From positions 186,001-250,000 of the forward strand of contig NZ_CANLXV010000001.1 of the NCBI RefSeq assembly GCF_947495205.1: a stretch of DNA of 64,000 bases, given 5' to 3'. The DNA is from an uncultured Polaribacter sp. Its GTDB lineage: Bacteria; Bacteroidota; Bacteroidia; Flavobacteriales; Flavobacteriaceae. This document shows positions 62,290-64,000 of the stretch, piece after piece. Position numbers and translations under genes: made by a program. The notes under the pieces are model-generated. The model had not been told where the DNA came from. It made no database searches and saw only the letters and a program-made list of their open reading frames with translations. Each line of letters begins with the position of its first letter. The stretch's first letter is position 1.

Positions 62290-62775
62290 TCACTTTTTAT
62301 TTTTAAAATTTTCCCTTTGGGAAATGTCCTGAAAGGACAATGGGATAATCATTCCAGAAATTTCTCCTCTACAAACCAATTCATTTTCAGCATTCATCAT
62401 TTTTACTTTGCATTTTAATTTGTTAAATCTAAAATACACTTTTTCAGAAATTACGGTTACTTTCTCACCTGGTAAAACTGTTTTATAAAAATCTACTTGA
62501 TTAGAGGTTAAAGCAATTTGTGGTTTTACTTCGGATGAAATTTCATCCTTTAGTAAAAAAATGCCCAAACAAACCACACCAATTTGCGCCATAGTTTCTG
62601 TTAAAATTACACCTGGTGTAATTGAATTTTCTTTAAAATGCCCTTTGTAAAAAAATTCGTTTTGTTTAAATGTATAGTTTCCTGTAATTCCGTTTTCTGA
62701 AATTGCTGTAAGCTCATCAACAAACAAAAAAGGTGATGTATAAGGTAAGCACTTTATAATTTCTGCTGGTTTCAT
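62290..62775 (-). CDS. Hotdog-fold 3-hydroxyacyl-ACP dehydratase-like protein
   Basis: About 161 aa from the ATG at 62773-62775; the longer frame starts inside the REP at 62792. Catalytic histidine in FFYKGHFKENSITPGVILTE and the acid in LTETMAQIG, as in FabZ. The last 20 codons (from PLSFQDISQREN onward) are encoded by two small palindromes (ttccc/gggaa at 62311-62323 and tgtcct/aggaca at 62325-62339), so the C-terminus appears to be made of repeat DNA. Works with the neighbouring ketosynthase. Confidence 0.82.
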   Translation of the reverse strand: MKPAEIIKCLPYTSPFLFVDELTAISENGITGNYTFKQNEFFYKGHFKENSITPGVILTETMAQIGVVCLGIFLLKDEISSEVKPQIALTSNQVDFYKTVLPGEKVTVISEKVYFRFNKLKCKVKMMNAENELVCRGEISGMIIPLSFQDISQRENFKNKK

Positions 62776-62791
62776 TTTGTTCTTTTTAACA

Positions 62792-62822
62792 GACCTCATA
62801 GGTTTTAAAAACCTGTGAGGTC
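62792..62822. repeat. REP palindrome, left of RAYT
   Basis: 31-bp palindrome beginning gacctcataggtttt and ending with its inverse with one mismatch (aaaacctgtgaggtc). It lies between the dehydratase and the transposase and covers the alternative start of the dehydratase. Confidence 0.85.
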
Positions 62823-62833
62823 TTGTTTTAGAA

Positions 62834-63394
62834 TTATTCTAAAGTTAATAATTCTAAAATAATTACTTCTTTAATTTTATGAGAATCAATAAAATTTTGT
62901 TTGTCTTCAAAAATATTTATAACCTCTTCTCTTAATAAACTTGTAGGTTTACTTGATAAAATTGAATAATACGAAGAATGTTTATACTTCCTAAAATTAT
63001 CAACAAAATTATGATGTGTTGGATTTAAATGAATATATAAAACCAAATTCTTTAAATATTCTTCATTATCTATCTTAACTCTAGAAAACCGGTCTTTAAA
63101 TAAACTCCCACTTCTACCGTACTTTTTATTAATACTTTTAGAATATGCGTTAAACAAATTAGAAAAAGATTGAGAGATTTCTTTTGATAAAACTCTTTCT
63201 TTAGTTTTTATGATAAAATGAAAATGATTTTTTAACAAACAATACACTAAAATATCAGAAGTTTTGGAAAGGTGTTTTTTTACCAACTTTAAAAAATAAT
63301 TATAATTCTGTTCTTCAATAAAGATGTTTTCTTTATTGTTTCCACAATTATAAATGTGATAAAAAGAGTCTTCGACTAAAACTTCGTATTTCAT
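62834..63394 (-). CDS. REP-associated tyrosine transposase (Y1, IS200-like)
   Basis: About 186 aa from the ATG at 63392-63394; the frame from 63418 would begin inside the right REP. HUH motif FHFII (His-hydrophobic-His) near residue 60 and the catalytic tyrosine in NAYSKSINKKYGRSGSLF are both present. N-terminus FYHIYNCGNNKENIF and RVKIDNEEYLKNLVLYIHLN are typical. Such RAYTs cut REP single-strand hairpins; many are domesticated. No disruption of the frame is seen. Confidence 0.85.
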   Translation of the reverse strand: MKYEVLVEDSFYHIYNCGNNKENIFIEEQNYNYFLKLVKKHLSKTSDILVYCLLKNHFHFIIKTKERVLSKEISQSFSNLFNAYSKSINKKYGRSGSLFKDRFSRVKIDNEEYLKNLVLYIHLNPTHHNFVDNFRKYKHSSYYSILSSKPTSLLREEVINIFEDKQNFIDSHKIKEVIILELLTLE

Positions 63395-63410
63395 AAAAAT
63401 TCCTTTTTCA

Positions 63411-63442
63411 GACTTCATAGGTTTTAAAAAACCTGTAAGGTC
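63411..63442. repeat. REP palindrome, right of RAYT
   Basis: 32-bp palindrome beginning gacttcataggtttt and ending aaaacctgtaaggtc, related to the left REP with changes in both arms. It lies just before the stop codon of the type III polyketide synthase. Confidence 0.8.
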
Positions 63443-63446
63443 TAAA

Positions 63447-64000
63447 TTACCATTCTAACAAAACGCGTTGTGCAGAAAAACCTGGCCCAAAACTTAGCAT
63501 TATTCCACGTTCTCCTTTTTCCGGATTTCTATCCATAAAACGCTCTAAAACATACAATACAGTTGCACTAGACATATTGCCATACAAACGCAAAACTTCT
63601 TTTGTGTCTTTTATATTTTTACCTAATTTACCAAATAAATCTTCTACAGTTTGTACAATTTTTTTACCTCCTGGATGAAAAATTAAATGATCTATATCTT
63701 TAATAGTTAGCTTGTTTTTTTCTAAAAACGGATGAATAATATTTGGAAAGTGTTCTGCAATTTTTTGGGGTACTTCTTTATCTAGTATCATTTGCAAACC
63801 TGTGTTTACCAAATTAAAACCCATCATTTTAGTGGCATCATAAAAATGATACATTTCTTCATCTATAATTTTTGGCCCTTCATCTTCATTATAAGAAGAG
63901 AGAATTACGCTAGAAGCACCATCACCAAAAATGGCGGCGCTTACAATGTTTGTCATAGAAAAATCATCTAATTGAAATGTTGCTGTGGGTGCCTCTACTG
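63447..64000 (-). CDS. Type III polyketide synthase, 3' part (gene leaves the window)
   Basis: The frame is open to the right edge; upstream residues read VEAPTATFQLDDFS, so the protein starts outside. C-terminal motifs of the chalcone-synthase family are visible: IFHPGGKKIV (catalytic His), YGNMSSATVLYVL (catalytic Asn) and GFSAQ-type end (FGPGFSAQRVLLEW). The catalytic Cys is beyond the edge. Type III enzymes make alkylresorcinols or pyrones from acyl starters; in Bacteroidota they sit with ketosynthase and dehydratase genes, as here. Confidence 0.85.
   Translation of the reverse strand, partial: VEAPTATFQLDDFSMTNIVSAAIFGDGASSVILSSYNEDEGPKIIDEEMYHFYDATKMMGFNLVNTGLQMILDKEVPQKIAEHFPNIIHPFLEKNKLTIKDIDHLIFHPGGKKIVQTVEDLFGKLGKNIKDTKEVLRLYGNMSSATVLYVLERFMDRNPEKGERGIMLSFGPGFSAQRVLLEW

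Larger units (their letters stand above)
62792..63442 (-). mobile_element. RAYT element with flanking REPs
   Basis: A single transposase-like gene with a REP palindrome at each end (62792-62822 and 63411-63442). The unit interrupts the run of minus-strand biosynthetic genes between the dehydratase and the type III polyketide synthase. The two REPs are similar but not identical, and the gene's first alternative start lies inside the right REP. Confidence 0.75.

Overview
The window is a strongly AT-rich chromosomal segment of a Bacteroidota bacterium, almost certainly a marine member of the Flavobacteriaceae (Polaribacter/Tenacibaculum-like; the genus is an inference). Supporting signs are a MoxR/DUF58/Bat operon, GLPGLI and IPExxxVDY family proteins, choice-of-anchor-B and MbnP lipoproteins, TonB-linked receptors with a carboxypeptidase-regulatory domain, a three-gene sdhCAB operon with a B-type cytochrome b, and TAnnTTTG-type promoter elements. 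No rRNA, tRNA, CRISPR array, prophage or integrase was seen.

Layout. 1-4.2 kb: MoxR-DUF58-BatD-like-BatA on the minus strand, running out of the left edge. 4.2-8.4 kb: lpxH, a ParE-type toxin-antitoxin pair, an S41 protease, dCMP deaminase and a HupE-like membrane protein. 8.4-12.5 kb: AlbA_2 protein, SDR, two lipoproteins and a short SSB. 12.7-14.4 kb: a plus-strand trio (NUMOD4/HNH-like, zinc ribbon, GIDE-domain membrane protein). 14.5-19.9 kb: accessory lipoproteins (two beta-propellers and an MbnP-like protein) bracketed by two copies of a roughly 120-bp element with inverted ends, each just downstream of a small orphan gene. 20-22 kb: thiL and a DUF5694-like lipoprotein. 22-29 kb: TonB-linked receptor, secreted serine hydrolase and three tandem 7TM-AraC regulators. 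29-34.6 kb: monooxygenase, hydrolase, brnQ, GH26 mannanase-like lipoprotein, AraC regulator, a structured-RNA candidate, a 31-aa CPNC microprotein and a cupredoxin-fold protein. 34.6-38.1 kb: an MbnP/MbnH (diheme peroxidase)/outer-membrane-barrel operon. 38-46.2 kb: hydrolase, sugar kinase, aminopeptidase P, DEAD-box helicase and a large BNR propeller protein. 46-52.5 kb: DUF6973-like protein, sdhCAB, a small HTH regulator with a hexanucleotide tract, a 530-bp non-coding stretch with a near-perfect long hairpin, and a GLPGLI protein. 52.5-60.9 kb: TonB-linked receptor, RNase H, purN, acpP-fabF-rnc, an IPExxxVDY protein and pyk. 61-64 kb: a ketosynthase, a hotdog dehydratase and the 3' part of a type III polyketide synthase, interrupted by a REP-associated tyrosine transposase between two REP palindromes.

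How the parts work together. Most of the window is ordinary core metabolism and envelope biology (lipid A, fatty-acid synthesis, TCA cycle, glycolysis, proteolysis). The accessory layer is surface-oriented: secreted propellers, TonB-linked barrels, copper/heme-linked MbnP-MbnH and 7TM sensor-regulators. The least explained signals are the RAYT/REP insertion and the repeat-derived C-terminus beside it, the structured RNA next to a microprotein, the paired inverted-end elements beside orphan genes, and the 29-bp hairpin near the HTH gene. All coordinates of sites were read by eye; no searches or folding runs were possible.
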